Below the pieces are notes generated by a model that saw only the letters and a list, made by a program, of their open reading frames with translations, ran no database searches and was not told the origin of the DNA. This document shows, piece by piece, positions 8,944 through 18,900 of a stretch of DNA of 64,000 bases (within the stretch, counting starts at the first letter, position 1; the number at the start of each line of letters is the position of its first letter). Made by a program: the position numbers and the translations under genes. The DNA is from UBA1952 sp965200035 (GTDB lineage: Bacteria > Bacteroidota > Bacteroidia > Chitinophagales > Chitinophagaceae), in NCBI GenBank assembly GCA_965200035.1, contig OZ241334.1:1426001-1490000 (forward strand). Direction: 5' to 3'.

Positions 8944-9302
8944 TTTGCTGCTTTTTCAGGATTGATATTTTTTGATGATTTGTTCTTTTTTGATGGCGCT
9001 GAAGCTTCGAGAAGATCACCCAGCGCATCCAGCTTCGCCGTCCAGAAACGACTGTAATGTTCTACCCACCGCGATACTTCTTTCAGCTTTTTCAGCTTTG
9101 CCTCGCAATGCCGCTCACGACCGTAGGTAGTAATTACTACCAGTCCGCACTCTTCCAGTATCTTGATATGCTTGGAGATGGCCGGTCTGCTGATATCGAA
9201 ATGTGCGGCTACTTCATTGAGCGTCATATTCCGCTTTGCCAGCAATCCTATAATAGCGCGCCTGCCCGGATCTGCAATAGCCTGATAAACATCTCTTCTC
9301 AT
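8940..9302 (-). CDS. ArsR-family transcriptional repressor
   Basis: 120 residues. A winged helix-turn-helix spans residues 5-80 (YQAIADPGRRAIIGLLAKRNMTLNEVAAHFDISRPAISKHI), followed by a C-terminal helix and a Lys-rich tail. It has no ArsR/SmtB metal-binding Cys cluster at the usual alpha-3 position, so a non-metal inducer is likely. It matches the subfamily that pairs with SRPBCC proteins, and it is the first gene of that two-gene operon. A palindrome overlapping its promoter (9313-9328) suggests it represses itself. Confidence 0.9.
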   Translation of the reverse strand: MRRDVYQAIADPGRRAIIGLLAKRNMTLNEVAAHFDISRPAISKHIKILEECGLVVITTYGRERHCEAKLKKLKEVSRWVEHYSRFWTAKLDALGDLLEASAPSKKNKSSKNINPEKAAK

Positions 9303-9312
9303 AATACATTAT

Positions 9313-9335
9313 GTAACCTTTCAGTTACAAATCTA
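9313..9335 (-). promoter_or_regulatory. arsR promoter with overlapping palindrome
   Basis: On the minus strand TAGATTTG (9335-9328) matches the Bacteroidota -7 box TAnnTTTG. Just downstream, at the expected start of transcription, lies GTAACctttcaGTTAC (9313-9328), an inverted repeat. A third GTTAC half-site is at 9352-9356. This is a likely ArsR operator. Confidence 0.55.
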
Positions 9336-9628
9336 TAAAAGAAACCGATTAGTTACATGAACTGGTTTAGAAATTTTAGCTTAATAATATTTACGGAAAC
9401 ATTAAAATGGCTTCCTCACAGGCAGACAAAAAATGAATTTCATCAGGCAATCTTCCAGCACAGGAGTATTGGCAGGAGCAGGATGCATTGAAAAGCAATT
9501 ATCCCATGAAGATGATCGCATAATTTCAAATAAATAGAAAGCTATTATCAGATAGTGTAAATTTCATTTGCTCATTATCAAATGTTTTTCATTTCAAAAT
9601 AGCTCCGTATATTCGTTGCTATAAATAT

Positions 9629-9651
9629 CTATTTATCGATATTATAAATAG
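9629..9651 (+). promoter_or_regulatory. Palindrome upstream of XRE-S24 gene
   Basis: CTATTTAT-cgatatt-ATAAATAG, perfect 8-bp arms ending 6 bp before the ATG at 9658. A further GCTATAAATATC copy overlaps its left side. A candidate autoregulatory operator. The remaining upstream stretch (9361-9628) is AT-rich with no convincing gene. Confidence 0.5.
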
Positions 9652-9657
9652 CAAATC

Positions 9658-10473
9658 ATGGAGACGACCACACTTTACTGGGCTGCCAATCTTAAATTTC
9701 TGCGCAAGCGTAAAAAGCTGAGCCAGGATGAACTTTCTGCTACGCTTGGCATTACGCGTGCCAAGCTTAATGCGCATGAAAATGGCAACACGCTTAATCC
9801 GACCGCGGAAGATTTGGTCCGGTTTTCCTCTTATTTTGGCTTCAGTATTGATAGTCTTTTGAAAGTTGATCTGGCTGGCTTGTCGGCATTGAGTCTGCGG
9901 GAGCTGGAAGCAGGAAATGACACTTATGTTATAGGGACCAAACTACGGGTATTGGCTACAACAGTCGATGGCCATAACAAGGAAAATATGGAATTCGTTC
10001 CGGTAAAAGCAAAAGCAGGCTACATGGCAGGCTACAGCGACCCGGAATTTATTGCATCGCTGCCCCGCTTTTCCATGCCTCATCTGCCGGCCGATAAAAC
10101 TTATCGGATGTTTCCTACTACCGGTAAATCTATGCTGCCGATACCAGAAGGCAGCCTGGTCATAGCTGAATATGTACAGGACTGGCTCAATCTGAAGAAT
10201 GACGCGCTTTGCATTCTGATCCTGAAAAGCGCCGGCCACGATTTTGTATTCAAGCAAGTGATCAACAACATCAAAGCATCACGCTCACTTACGCTAAAAT
10301 CATTGAATACAGAAGAGTTCAAGCCCTATGAAGTGCCTGTCAGCGATGTACTGGAGGTCTGGAAATTTGTAAGCTACGTAAGCAATGAAGTGCCTGCCGG
10401 CAATATTTCTATGACAGCCATTGCAAGCGCGCTGAGTGAAATAAAGGTGGACTTGCGTAGGCTCGCGCGATAA
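9658..10473 (+). CDS. XRE regulator with S24 (LexA-like) peptidase domain
   Basis: 271 residues. Residues 8-70 are a helix-turn-helix (KLSQDELSATLGITRAKLNAHENG). Residues about 110-245 resemble a LexA/CI-type S24 domain: GKSMLPIPEGSLVIAEY carries Ser158 and FVFKQV carries Lys199, the expected Ser-Lys pair. An Ala-Gly bond in VKAKAGY (120-121) sits 38 residues before the Ser, close to the spacing of the LexA self-cleavage site. It may therefore be a repressor inactivated by autoproteolysis. No prophage, recA or umuDC-like genes are adjacent, so the target is unknown. An operator-like palindrome precedes the start, and a strong bidirectional terminator follows. Confidence 0.85.
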   Translation: METTTLYWAANLKFLRKRKKLSQDELSATLGITRAKLNAHENGNTLNPTAEDLVRFSSYFGFSIDSLLKVDLAGLSALSLRELEAGNDTYVIGTKLRVLATTVDGHNKENMEFVPVKAKAGYMAGYSDPEFIASLPRFSMPHLPADKTYRMFPTTGKSMLPIPEGSLVIAEYVQDWLNLKNDALCILILKSAGHDFVFKQVINNIKASRSLTLKSLNTEEFKPYEVPVSDVLEVWKFVSYVSNEVPAGNISMTAIASALSEIKVDLRRLAR

Positions 10474-10498
10474 TCTCTTATAAATACATAGTAACAAA

Positions 10499-10534
10499 AA
10501 CCCGGACGTCTGCATGAGAAGTCCGGGTTTTTTA
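10499..10534. terminator. Bidirectional terminator
   Basis: Stem AACCCGGAC/GTCCGGGTT with T runs on both strands, between the convergent ends at 10473 and 10581. Confidence 0.85.
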
Positions 10535-10580
10535 TTGATCTGAATAACTCCTGTAAGCTATCCGGTTGGTTTATCCCACA

Positions 10581-13500
10581 TTATCTGAGAGAGATTTTGC
10601 GGATAATTTTCTGTCCGCCTGTTCTGATCTCCACGAAGTAGATACCCCGTGCATGATCGCCCAGATCCACCTCCGCACTGAACTTCGAACCCACATTGTC
10701 ATAGCTGTGCTGAATCACCGTCTGGCCCGTAATCGTGCTTACCTGCACTTCCACAACGCCCAGCGACTGCTGACCCGAGGCGCTCACCGTGAACCGTCCC
10801 GTGGTCGGGTTCGGATACAGCGATACATTCTGCACATTGCCGCCCACACTGCCGATGCCGCCAGGTACCGCACGGTGGAACTTCACCACGTAGTCCTCAG
10901 TCTCACCGCTCAGGTACTCACCGCAGCCCAGATTCGCAGGCGCATTCGGATCCAGGTCACTGTTCAGGATCACCCGAAGGCCGGTCGGCGTCTCAGGGAT
11001 CACCGCATTCGGTACATGGATCACCGTATCGATATAGAAGTTGCCTGCGCTCGTCAGACCTGTGAACACGCGCTCGCTGTTCGGCGTGGCGCCCGCCTCA
11101 TAGATCAGGTTGTTGTTGTAATCCACGAACACGCTCACCCGTGCATTCTCATGTACCCCGTTGCGCTGGATGTGATAGATCGACAACCGGTAGCTGCCAT
11201 CCGCATTCATCTCGATGTTCGGGATCTCGGTATAGAAGCTGTGACGACGCGTAGCCGATGGGTTCAGGATGTGCGGGCCGCCGGTGCTGTTGACCATGTT
11301 GCCGATCTGTACCGCCCCGATGTCCGAGTAGTCGTTCGGGGTGCCGGTGGACTGGCTCACGCAGTAGCAGGCATACGCCGGCTTGATGCCGATAGAGGCA
11401 GGCGTCGAGAAGGTGCTGTCACCGGTGTTGGCGCAGAACATCCGCAGGCGGTAGCTCACCGCACGGGTGATCAGCACGTTGTTCAGCGTATCCTTGCCGG
11501 CTGAGTTCGGCACTGCGTCCCAGCTCAGGCCGCCGTCTTCCGAGATCTGCCAGCTCCAGCTCGTGCCGCTCATCCGCTGCTCGTGGTTGCTGTCCACCAG
11601 GTCTACCGAGTAGCCGGCGCAGGTGGTCAGGTCGGAGGTGCGGGCATCGCCTGCATTCACAGGACCTGCACATGGCGGGTACTGAAGGGTCACGTAATAA
11701 TCTTCTGCCTCACCATAGGCCGAGCCGGTAGGGCCGCAGGCCATGCCCTGGGTCACTGCCGCACGGTCACCGCTGCGGATGCGCATGCGGGTAAGACCGA
11801 ACTGGGCCGTGGCAGGCGGGGTGATCGCAATCTTCGCAACACCGCTCGGCCCTACGCTGATGCCATCGGTAAAGTATTCTGAGGCATCAAAGATGCTGTT
11901 GTGGTTCATGTCGATCCATACACCGGTATAGTTGCCGCTGTAGCTGCCCATGGTCACATACAGGGTATCTGTCCGGGTCATGGTCAGCAATGGAACCGGT
12001 AGTGGGGTCGGCTGCTGCGGGGTATAGTCTGTATACCATGGATACGCTACCGATGAGCTGTTGTTCAGGGTCACCAGCTGTACTTTGGTGATCCCGTTGT
12101 TCGAGGCACCGGTCGCATAGGTCGGGGTGCAGTAGCACTGGTAAAATGGTGCCAGATTGATCAGGATATCGGCGGTGCTGTCCTTTGCGCCGGTGGCTGT
12201 GCAGGTCACGATCAGGCGGTACCTGGTAGGCACCGAGATAGAAGTCGTATAATCCGAGGTGGTCGCCGTTACGCCGGCTGAGTTCTGCCAGCTCTGGTTT
12301 ACCGAAGAGGAGTCTTTCCACTGGAAGGTCAGGCCCGCTACCGCAAAGCGGGAGGTGCCGCCGGAAGCGCGCAGCGTGAAAGCTACGTTCGGGCATGGGG
12401 TAACCGGTACCACTGCGCCTGCAACAGGATTGCCCGTACAGCTGGACAGGGTATCCAGACCGATGTCATCAACGCTCACATAAGCGGTGGCCGCCGTAGC
12501 GCTGGTCTTGATGCCTACATAGTACACCCCGCTCGTTGCCGGGCTGAAGGTCTCCTGGAACTGCTGGTAGGTGGTGTTCATCACCGGTGAGGACTGTACC
12601 GCACCGATTGGGTTGGTCATCCCCGCAGGGGTTGGCAGGCTGCCGTACCAGGCGCTCACAGAGGTCACGTTGATCGGCGCACCGGTGCCTGAGTTGCCCG
12701 TGATGTACCAGAAAGTGAATTTGTAGGTCTTGCCGCCCACCATGTTCATGCCGGGGGTATAGAGGTAGTTGTCGCCCGCTGTGCCGGTAAAGAAGGATGC
12801 AAACTTGCTGCCCCCCGCCGTATGGTTGGTGCGGTTGCCCGAAGTCTGGTTCGCTGTGTAGGTACGCACCCCGCTGCCCAGATTGGTAGCACTCATACAG
12901 CCCGGAAGCTGGTCGTTCGACGTGATCCCCTCAAAAGTCTCCAGATAAGGCAACGTCGGGAAACTCGGCGTAACTAATGATGCTACGGAATAGGTAGTAG
13001 ATGGAACACCTGTATTGCAGGTTACTGCAGCACGGAACCATGTTGCTTGGTTAATTGCATGTGTCTCATAATAACGCGATAGTTCGCCAAAGCCACCGGG
13101 TGATACGTTGGTCCATGTAGTGCCGCCATCTGTGCTTTCCTGCCATTGGTAAGTCAGGTTACCACTGTTAGCATCACCATTGAGTGTAAGATCGGCTGCA
13201 GCTCCCGGACATACAATTACAGTAGCCGGTGTAGATGATCCTGCAACAGGTGCACCTGTACATTCAGGAAGCACATTCACGCCTATATCATCTATAGACA
13301 GGTAGGAGTTAGGAATAATAGTTCGGGCTGCCCTGATACCAAAATAATATACGCCATCTACTGTAGGCCTAAAGGTCGCCGAGTAACGCTGGTAAGTTGT
13401 ATTGCTGATCGGAGTAGGATGTACAGATCCCAGGACACCCATCAATGTCATATCCGGCGTTGTGCCAGCCCTTATATCGAGCTCATTGAAATTAGCAGGT

Positions 13501-15527
13501 GAAGTGATGCTGCCAGCGCTGGCTATATACCAGAAGCTGAATTCATACGTCTTTCCGGCCTTGAGGCTGAGGCCCGGTGTATACACTGCATCTGCTGTTG
13601 TATTATTGCCATCAAATGTTACGAATTTGGATCCTACTGCTGTATGGTTCGTGCGATTACCCGTGCCCTGATTAGAAGTGTAAGACAACACTCTTCCCCC
13701 AAGATCGGTCGCCGTCATACATGGAGGCAGCGTATTATTAGCAGTAATGCCTTCAAACGTTTCTATGTATGGTATAGTCGGGAAGCTTGGGGATATGCGG
13801 ACACTCTGAGAAGCATTAGTATCGCCGGATAGTTTACAAGTCATAATCACCCGGAACCACGTAGTATCATTGATCGGGTAAGTCGTATAGCGACGCATTG
13901 TATCGGTTGCGCCTGTTGGGCTTACATCATTCCAGCTGCCTCTGCTGGCAGTGCTGTCCTGCCATTGGTAATGCATATTAGAAGCAGAAGTAACTGTCAG
14001 GCCTGTATCAGGGATAATATCTGTAATACCGCCCGGGCATACAACCGGAAATTGTGCTACAGGGGCGCCACCTGCATTTGGCTTGCCACTGCATGGAGGA
14101 AGTTCCCTTAATCCAATGTCGTCAATGCTAATTGAGGAGCTGGTATTTCCCGTATGGGTTCCGATAAGACCTACATAGAAAATGCCTGTGCTTTGCGCCG
14201 TAAATGTTTCAATGAAATATTTGTAGGCTGTGTTAGTAGGATTGGCTATTCTTGATATCTGATTGGTCATGCTACCGGCATTTGGCTGGCTGCCATAATA
14301 AGCCAATAAAACCCAATCGTTTGGAGATCCGCCTCCACTCAGGCCTGTGCGGTACCAAAAGCTAAGCTCATACGTTTTACCTGCAGTAAGCGCAATCGGG
14401 GGCGTATAGAGATCAGCAATGTTTGTTGCGGAAGAGGTGAAAACAGCAAATTTTGAACCGCCTGTCGTATGGTTAGTCCGGTTAAAGTTTGTTTGATTAG
14501 CTGTGTAGGTCAACGTTCTTGTGCCGAGACTGGTCGATGACATACATGGAGGCAATTGGTTATTGTTTGCAATGCTTTCAAAATCCTCAAAATAATTGCT
14601 GGGCGCTAACGGACATGCAGTATTGAATGGTTGAGATGGGGACCAGTTGGTACATCCGCCAACAGCCAGAATCTGATAAATGTAAGCGGTATTAGATGCA
14701 AGGCCTGTTAATGGAAAAGAAGTAGCCGTAGCGCCTCCCGGTACAGGAGTAGAAGTGGCCCATGTTGGTACAGTTACCGGATCAGATGCTTTACGATACC
14801 TGATTTCATAACTCGTTGCGCCCGGGAAGGTAATCCAGTTGGCAGTTGCTGTTGTAGGGCTTGCAGGAGAAATGTCTGTTGCAGGCGCTACTGAGGGGGA
14901 GCAATTAGCGACTAAAACCACACTGTCAACCCCGGCCGGTGGCTGCGTACCTATAGAACCGTCATTACGCCACTGGAAAATAAGTCTGCGCGTAGTTGGG
15001 GCAGTAGAATTCCCTGCAAGTGCTGTAGGAATAGTAATATTTACAACTGTCCATGCGCCTTGCAGATTATAAGATGGGTCGCCTATCTGGTCGTTGATCA
15101 ATTCAGTACCCGGTGTCGGGCTAACAGTTGGTGCGGAAAAAAAGACCCGCAAGCGATCGCAACAGCTTTCGCCCTGGCCAATCCACTTAAAGGAAAGGGT
15201 GATATTGGGCTGGTTTGCGGGCAGGACCACATCCTGATAGAATTGTACGACAGATGTTTTACTGCTATCGAACGTATGCGCAAAGGGTGCGATAGTGGAT
15301 CGGGTAATGTAAGCAGAATTCAAATCGGAGAATCCTGCAGTTGCATTATTGCTGAATACCCAGTGATTGAACTCAGTACCATTGGTAATTGTCCAATTGG
15401 CGGTTCCATTTTCAAACCCACCGTTGTTTACTGTATTGCTGATCAGCACAGTGGATTGAGCTTGGGCAAACTGCACGCTTAATCCGGCAAAAAACAATAG
15501 TAAGCCTAGTAGTTTTCTAATTTTCAT
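10581..15527 (-). CDS. Giant T9SS modular surface protein, paralog A
   Basis: 1648 residues with a signal peptide (MKIRKLLGLLLFFAGLSVQF then AQAQ). Order of domains: an N-terminal jelly roll (about 25-205), a fibronectin type III domain (about 215-305), three MAM/cleaved-adhesin-like jelly rolls (each starting Y-x-E-D/T-FE, with NRTNHT, GKTYxFSFWY and SIDDIG motifs), each followed by an Ig-like segment beginning CxGxPxAG, then two GEVED domains (GEAEDYYV, GETEDYVV) and a type A sorting domain (VSLYPNPTTGRFTVSAS ... GGQKIIRKISLR). Such modules bind glycans or proteins; the target is unknown. The last about 795 residues are identical to paralog B (15918-21605) while the rest has diverged. Confidence 0.9.
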   Translation of the reverse strand: MKIRKLLGLLLFFAGLSVQFAQAQSTVLISNTVNNGGFENGTANWTITNGTEFNHWVFSNNATAGFSDLNSAYITRSTIAPFAHTFDSSKTSVVQFYQDVVLPANQPNITLSFKWIGQGESCCDRLRVFFSAPTVSPTPGTELINDQIGDPSYNLQGAWTVVNITIPTALAGNSTAPTTRRLIFQWRNDGSIGTQPPAGVDSVVLVANCSPSVAPATDISPASPTTATANWITFPGATSYEIRYRKASDPVTVPTWATSTPVPGGATATSFPLTGLASNTAYIYQILAVGGCTNWSPSQPFNTACPLAPSNYFEDFESIANNNQLPPCMSSTSLGTRTLTYTANQTNFNRTNHTTGGSKFAVFTSSATNIADLYTPPIALTAGKTYELSFWYRTGLSGGGSPNDWVLLAYYGSQPNAGSMTNQISRIANPTNTAYKYFIETFTAQSTGIFYVGLIGTHTGNTSSSISIDDIGLRELPPCSGKPNAGGAPVAQFPVVCPGGITDIIPDTGLTVTSASNMHYQWQDSTASRGSWNDVSPTGATDTMRRYTTYPINDTTWFRVIMTCKLSGDTNASQSVRISPSFPTIPYIETFEGITANNTLPPCMTATDLGGRVLSYTSNQGTGNRTNHTAVGSKFVTFDGNNTTADAVYTPGLSLKAGKTYEFSFWYIASAGSITSPANFNELDIRAGTTPDMTLMGVLGSVHPTPISNTTYQRYSATFRPTVDGVYYFGIRAARTIIPNSYLSIDDIGVNVLPECTGAPVAGSSTPATVIVCPGAAADLTLNGDANSGNLTYQWQESTDGGTTWTNVSPGGFGELSRYYETHAINQATWFRAAVTCNTGVPSTTYSVASLVTPSFPTLPYLETFEGITSNDQLPGCMSATNLGSGVRTYTANQTSGNRTNHTAGGSKFASFFTGTAGDNYLYTPGMNMVGGKTYKFTFWYITGNSGTGAPINVTSVSAWYGSLPTPAGMTNPIGAVQSSPVMNTTYQQFQETFSPATSGVYYVGIKTSATAATAYVSVDDIGLDTLSSCTGNPVAGAVVPVTPCPNVAFTLRASGGTSRFAVAGLTFQWKDSSSVNQSWQNSAGVTATTSDYTTSISVPTRYRLIVTCTATGAKDSTADILINLAPFYQCYCTPTYATGASNNGITKVQLVTLNNSSSVAYPWYTDYTPQQPTPLPVPLLTMTRTDTLYVTMGSYSGNYTGVWIDMNHNSIFDASEYFTDGISVGPSGVAKIAITPPATAQFGLTRMRIRSGDRAAVTQGMACGPTGSAYGEAEDYYVTLQYPPCAGPVNAGDARTSDLTTCAGYSVDLVDSNHEQRMSGTSWSWQISEDGGLSWDAVPNSAGKDTLNNVLITRAVSYRLRMFCANTGDSTFSTPASIGIKPAYACYCVSQSTGTPNDYSDIGAVQIGNMVNSTGGPHILNPSATRRHSFYTEIPNIEMNADGSYRLSIYHIQRNGVHENARVSVFVDYNNNLIYEAGATPNSERVFTGLTSAGNFYIDTVIHVPNAVIPETPTGLRVILNSDLDPNAPANLGCGEYLSGETEDYVVKFHRAVPGGIGSVGGNVQNVSLYPNPTTGRFTVSASGQQSLGVVEVQVSTITGQTVIQHSYDNVGSKFSAEVDLGDHARGIYFVEIRTGGQKIIRKISLR
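10591..12975. repeat. 2.4-kb duplicated block, copy 1
   Basis: Matches 15928-18312 at a constant offset of 5337 bp with no difference found by eye; the first mismatch is at 10590. Divergence starts abruptly at 12976. The block is visibly richer in G+C (a sampled 60-base line is about 63%) than the upstream part of either gene (about 42-52% in sampled lines). Confidence 0.9.
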
Positions 15528-15840
15528 ATCAGGAATTAAAGGAGTGATCTAAATCAGATTTCTTCAACGTCCTTGCATTGACAGTGCATATGATATGAAC
15601 GGTTGGGGTAGTCAAAATATTTATTTGCGTTACCCGTTTAGATTAAATAAGTTGTATTTAGAAAAACTAATCTCAATTTCGGTAAGTATTACTAATCCAG
15701 GAATTATTAATTCCTCCTCCACAACTCTTTCAATGTTCAATGTTCTAATTCTTTTATGATTATTAAGAAGTCGCCAATATGATTATACCTCTTTTCATTC
15801 TTGAGAAAATAGATTTTCTAACTATAAAATAATCTATAAG
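15528..15840. other. AT-rich leader of paralog A
   Basis: About 310 bases between the start of paralog A and the terminator of paralog B. No open frame of note and no clear TAnnTTTG box on the minus strand. It probably holds the paralog A promoter. Confidence 0.4.
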
Positions 15841-15881
15841 AAAAGGCCCGTGCCTGTCACAGAGACAGCACGGGCCTTTTT
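15841..15881 (-). terminator. Terminator of paralog B
   Basis: Long stem GGCCCGTGCcTGTC/GACAGCACGGGCC (one bulged C) with an ACAGA loop and A/T tracts on both sides, just past the stop at 15918. Confidence 0.85.
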
Positions 15882-15917
15882 ATTTTCAACCGGCTTTTAA
15901 CCAGTCACAATTTTATA

Positions 15918-18900
15918 TTATCTGAGGGAGATTTTGCGGATAATTTTCTGTCCGCCTGTTCTGATCTCCACGAAGTAGATACCCCGTGCATGATCGCCCA
16001 GATCCACCTCCGCACTGAACTTCGAACCCACATTGTCATAGCTGTGCTGAATCACCGTCTGGCCCGTAATCGTGCTTACCTGCACTTCCACAACGCCCAG
16101 CGACTGCTGACCCGAGGCGCTCACCGTGAACCGTCCCGTGGTCGGGTTCGGATACAGCGATACATTCTGCACATTGCCGCCCACACTGCCGATGCCGCCA
16201 GGTACCGCACGGTGGAACTTCACCACGTAGTCCTCAGTCTCACCGCTCAGGTACTCACCGCAGCCCAGATTCGCAGGCGCATTCGGATCCAGGTCACTGT
16301 TCAGGATCACCCGAAGGCCGGTCGGCGTCTCAGGGATCACCGCATTCGGTACATGGATCACCGTATCGATATAGAAGTTGCCTGCGCTCGTCAGACCTGT
16401 GAACACGCGCTCGCTGTTCGGCGTGGCGCCCGCCTCATAGATCAGGTTGTTGTTGTAATCCACGAACACGCTCACCCGTGCATTCTCATGTACCCCGTTG
16501 CGCTGGATGTGATAGATCGACAACCGGTAGCTGCCATCCGCATTCATCTCGATGTTCGGGATCTCGGTATAGAAGCTGTGACGACGCGTAGCCGATGGGT
16601 TCAGGATGTGCGGGCCGCCGGTGCTGTTGACCATGTTGCCGATCTGTACCGCCCCGATGTCCGAGTAGTCGTTCGGGGTGCCGGTGGACTGGCTCACGCA
16701 GTAGCAGGCATACGCCGGCTTGATGCCGATAGAGGCAGGCGTCGAGAAGGTGCTGTCACCGGTGTTGGCGCAGAACATCCGCAGGCGGTAGCTCACCGCA
16801 CGGGTGATCAGCACGTTGTTCAGCGTATCCTTGCCGGCTGAGTTCGGCACTGCGTCCCAGCTCAGGCCGCCGTCTTCCGAGATCTGCCAGCTCCAGCTCG
16901 TGCCGCTCATCCGCTGCTCGTGGTTGCTGTCCACCAGGTCTACCGAGTAGCCGGCGCAGGTGGTCAGGTCGGAGGTGCGGGCATCGCCTGCATTCACAGG
17001 ACCTGCACATGGCGGGTACTGAAGGGTCACGTAATAATCTTCTGCCTCACCATAGGCCGAGCCGGTAGGGCCGCAGGCCATGCCCTGGGTCACTGCCGCA
17101 CGGTCACCGCTGCGGATGCGCATGCGGGTAAGACCGAACTGGGCCGTGGCAGGCGGGGTGATCGCAATCTTCGCAACACCGCTCGGCCCTACGCTGATGC
17201 CATCGGTAAAGTATTCTGAGGCATCAAAGATGCTGTTGTGGTTCATGTCGATCCATACACCGGTATAGTTGCCGCTGTAGCTGCCCATGGTCACATACAG
17301 GGTATCTGTCCGGGTCATGGTCAGCAATGGAACCGGTAGTGGGGTCGGCTGCTGCGGGGTATAGTCTGTATACCATGGATACGCTACCGATGAGCTGTTG
17401 TTCAGGGTCACCAGCTGTACTTTGGTGATCCCGTTGTTCGAGGCACCGGTCGCATAGGTCGGGGTGCAGTAGCACTGGTAAAATGGTGCCAGATTGATCA
17501 GGATATCGGCGGTGCTGTCCTTTGCGCCGGTGGCTGTGCAGGTCACGATCAGGCGGTACCTGGTAGGCACCGAGATAGAAGTCGTATAATCCGAGGTGGT
17601 CGCCGTTACGCCGGCTGAGTTCTGCCAGCTCTGGTTTACCGAAGAGGAGTCTTTCCACTGGAAGGTCAGGCCCGCTACCGCAAAGCGGGAGGTGCCGCCG
17701 GAAGCGCGCAGCGTGAAAGCTACGTTCGGGCATGGGGTAACCGGTACCACTGCGCCTGCAACAGGATTGCCCGTACAGCTGGACAGGGTATCCAGACCGA
17801 TGTCATCAACGCTCACATAAGCGGTGGCCGCCGTAGCGCTGGTCTTGATGCCTACATAGTACACCCCGCTCGTTGCCGGGCTGAAGGTCTCCTGGAACTG
17901 CTGGTAGGTGGTGTTCATCACCGGTGAGGACTGTACCGCACCGATTGGGTTGGTCATCCCCGCAGGGGTTGGCAGGCTGCCGTACCAGGCGCTCACAGAG
18001 GTCACGTTGATCGGCGCACCGGTGCCTGAGTTGCCCGTGATGTACCAGAAAGTGAATTTGTAGGTCTTGCCGCCCACCATGTTCATGCCGGGGGTATAGA
18101 GGTAGTTGTCGCCCGCTGTGCCGGTAAAGAAGGATGCAAACTTGCTGCCCCCCGCCGTATGGTTGGTGCGGTTGCCCGAAGTCTGGTTCGCTGTGTAGGT
18201 ACGCACCCCGCTGCCCAGATTGGTAGCACTCATACAGCCCGGAAGCTGGTCGTTCGACGTGATCCCCTCAAAAGTCTCCAGATAAGGCAACGTCGGGAAA
18301 CTCGGCGTAACTGTTGCCGGTACGGAAGTGGATGTGGCACCGCCATTGTTACATGTGATCAACGCACGGAACTGTGTTACCTGATTAATAGGATGTGTCT
18401 CGTAATAACGAGTCGTTTCACCAAAGCCACCCGTTGCTACAGATGCCCATGTTGTGCCATCTGTGCTTTCCTGCCATTGATAAGTTAAACCGCCACTAAC
18501 AACATCACCATTCAGTGTCAGGTCTGTATATGCGCCTGGACAAACAGTAGTTGTAGCTGGAGTAGTAGTACCTGCAGTTGGCGCACCGGTACATTCAGGA
18601 AGCACATTCACACCTATATCATCTATAGACAGGTAATTACCGCTAACCAGTGTTCTTGCAGAGCTCACACCGAAATAGTAAACACCTGTAGTTGTTGGCT
18701 TGAATGTTGCAGCAAAGCGCTGGTAAGTAGTATTGCTGATTGGAGAAGGACGAACAGAACCCTGAACGCTCATTGTAGTCCAGCTAGGCGTTGTGCCAGC
18801 ACGAACTTCTAATGTAGTAAAGTTTGCTGGTGGGGCAGTTGTTGAGCTACCGGTGATATACCAGAAGCTGAACTCATATGTTTTACCGGCAATCAGGTTA

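Noticed and set aside
9433..9537. 34-codon micro-frame (MNFIRQSSSTGVLAGAG) in the gap before the XRE-S24 gene
   Set aside because: No promoter, membrane segment or motif supports it; too short to judge from one sequence.
10566..11504. Long plus-strand open frame (and its copy at 15990-16841) opposite the giant paralogs
   Set aside because: It is antisense to the GC-rich duplicated block, its translation is rich in Arg/His without domain features, and GC-rich coding DNA commonly leaves the opposite strand open.
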